Source: Notospermus geniculatus
Lineage: Eukaryota > Nemertea > Pilidiophora > Heteronemertea > Lineidae
NCBI GenBank assembly: GCA_002633025.1
Contig: NMRB01001973.1
Location: 52,948-116,947, forward strand
Length of the DNA stretch: 64,000 nt
Reading direction: 5' to 3'
A program made the position numbers and the translations under genes. Within the stretch, counting starts at the first letter, position 1; each line of letters starts with the position of its first letter. Of this stretch, positions 63,786 through 64,000 are shown piece by piece. Under the pieces are notes generated by a model. It did no database searches. It was given only the letters and a program-made list of their open reading frames with translations, and was not told the origin of the DNA.

Positions 63786-63998
63786 TGATACAAGGATGCA
63801 AGTTCAAATTTCACAACAATTTTAGCAACGATATGTTGGCCATTTCCTAGTCGGAATTTAACGGGTTCCACGGAAGATTTCTCTAGTTTTGACAAATACT
63901 TCGAAGTTCGAACAAATTCACCAGATATTATGCTTCTTGTTGCACCACTGTCAAATAAGATTAAAGCAGATTCTCTATGTGACCCTAAGTAACCCTTT
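63786..63998 (-). pseudogene. retropepsin (aspartyl protease) fragment of an LTR retrotransposon
   Basis: In the minus-strand frame ESALILFDSGATRSIISGEF carries the DSGA active-site loop of retropepsins and is followed by VKFRLGNGQHIVAKIVV, the usual beta-strand continuation. It runs off the window edge, so more of the element may lie beyond 64000. It joins the DDE transposase fragment directly. Confidence 0.6.
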
Positions 63999-64000
63999 AC

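Overview
This window looks like draft genomic sequence of a marine invertebrate. It has long AT-rich intergenic stretches, dense short inverted-repeat elements (MITEs), runs built from AGGCCTA, TTA and CAGTGC motifs, and broken retrotransposon and DNA-transposon coding pieces. A 175-base N run lies at 19353-19527 and single Ns at 12464, 22149 and 47502. A deuterostome such as an echinoderm, hemichordate or amphioxus fits the repeat style, but the sequence alone does not settle this. I saw no rRNA or tRNA gene and no clearly intact host gene.

The notable content is a set of long, intact, AT-rich reading frames at 22.4-36.8 kb and 45.6-47.5 kb that look like core genes of a herpesvirus-like virus embedded in this repeat-rich DNA. 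Recognisable are: a spliced large terminase subunit on the minus strand (exon 1 32163-33053, exon 2 25878-27089, with consensus splice sites in the same phase); an alkaline nuclease of the PD-(D/E)XK type (24272-25306); and a capsid maturation protease/scaffold (35525-36760) with the His-Ser-His arrangement of assemblins and a plausible internal release site. The 5.1-kb terminase intron holds other viral genes. In terminase reading direction these are a 71-aa protein, a Cys/His-rich 184-aa protein and a 465-aa protein. That matches by order, size and Cys/His pattern the UL91, UL92 and UL93 genes inside the split terminase gene of beta/gammaherpesviruses. A 186-aa gene on the opposite strand sits among them.

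Seven of the viral-type genes have TATTTAA at 27-46 bp before the likely start codon. One divergent pair shares a perfect 16-bp palindrome that reads TATTTAA both ways. TATTWAA is the late-promoter core used by the viral pre-initiation complex of beta/gammaherpesviruses, and UL91 and UL92 are subunits of that complex. The nuclease and the UL92-like gene instead have TATA-type boxes. So the window appears to carry both a late-gene promoter code and parts of the machinery that reads it, in an invertebrate genome.

Layout: 0.5-2.9 kb, broken DDE transposase and an unknown minus-strand coding remnant. 2.9-10 kb, noncoding with MITEs and microsatellites. 10.2-13 kb, BEL/Pao and other transposon debris. 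13-22.3 kb, MITE-rich DNA including a 3.25-kb segment bounded by identical 65-bp inverted repeats. 22.3-36.8 kb, herpesvirus-like genes interrupted by host repeats. 36.8-45.5 kb, repeats, a mariner fragment and nested elements. 45.6-47.5 kb, two more virus-like genes. 47.5-64 kb, mixed transposon debris (BEL/Pao, Ty3/Gypsy, tyrosine-recombinase, DDE transposases, a retropepsin) and two copies of a repeat family with a 145-bp internal tandem array.

Viral names are homology-by-eye calls. Terminase, nuclease and protease rest on catalytic motifs. UL91/92/93-like calls rest mainly on synteny and size. The other viral calls are weaker.
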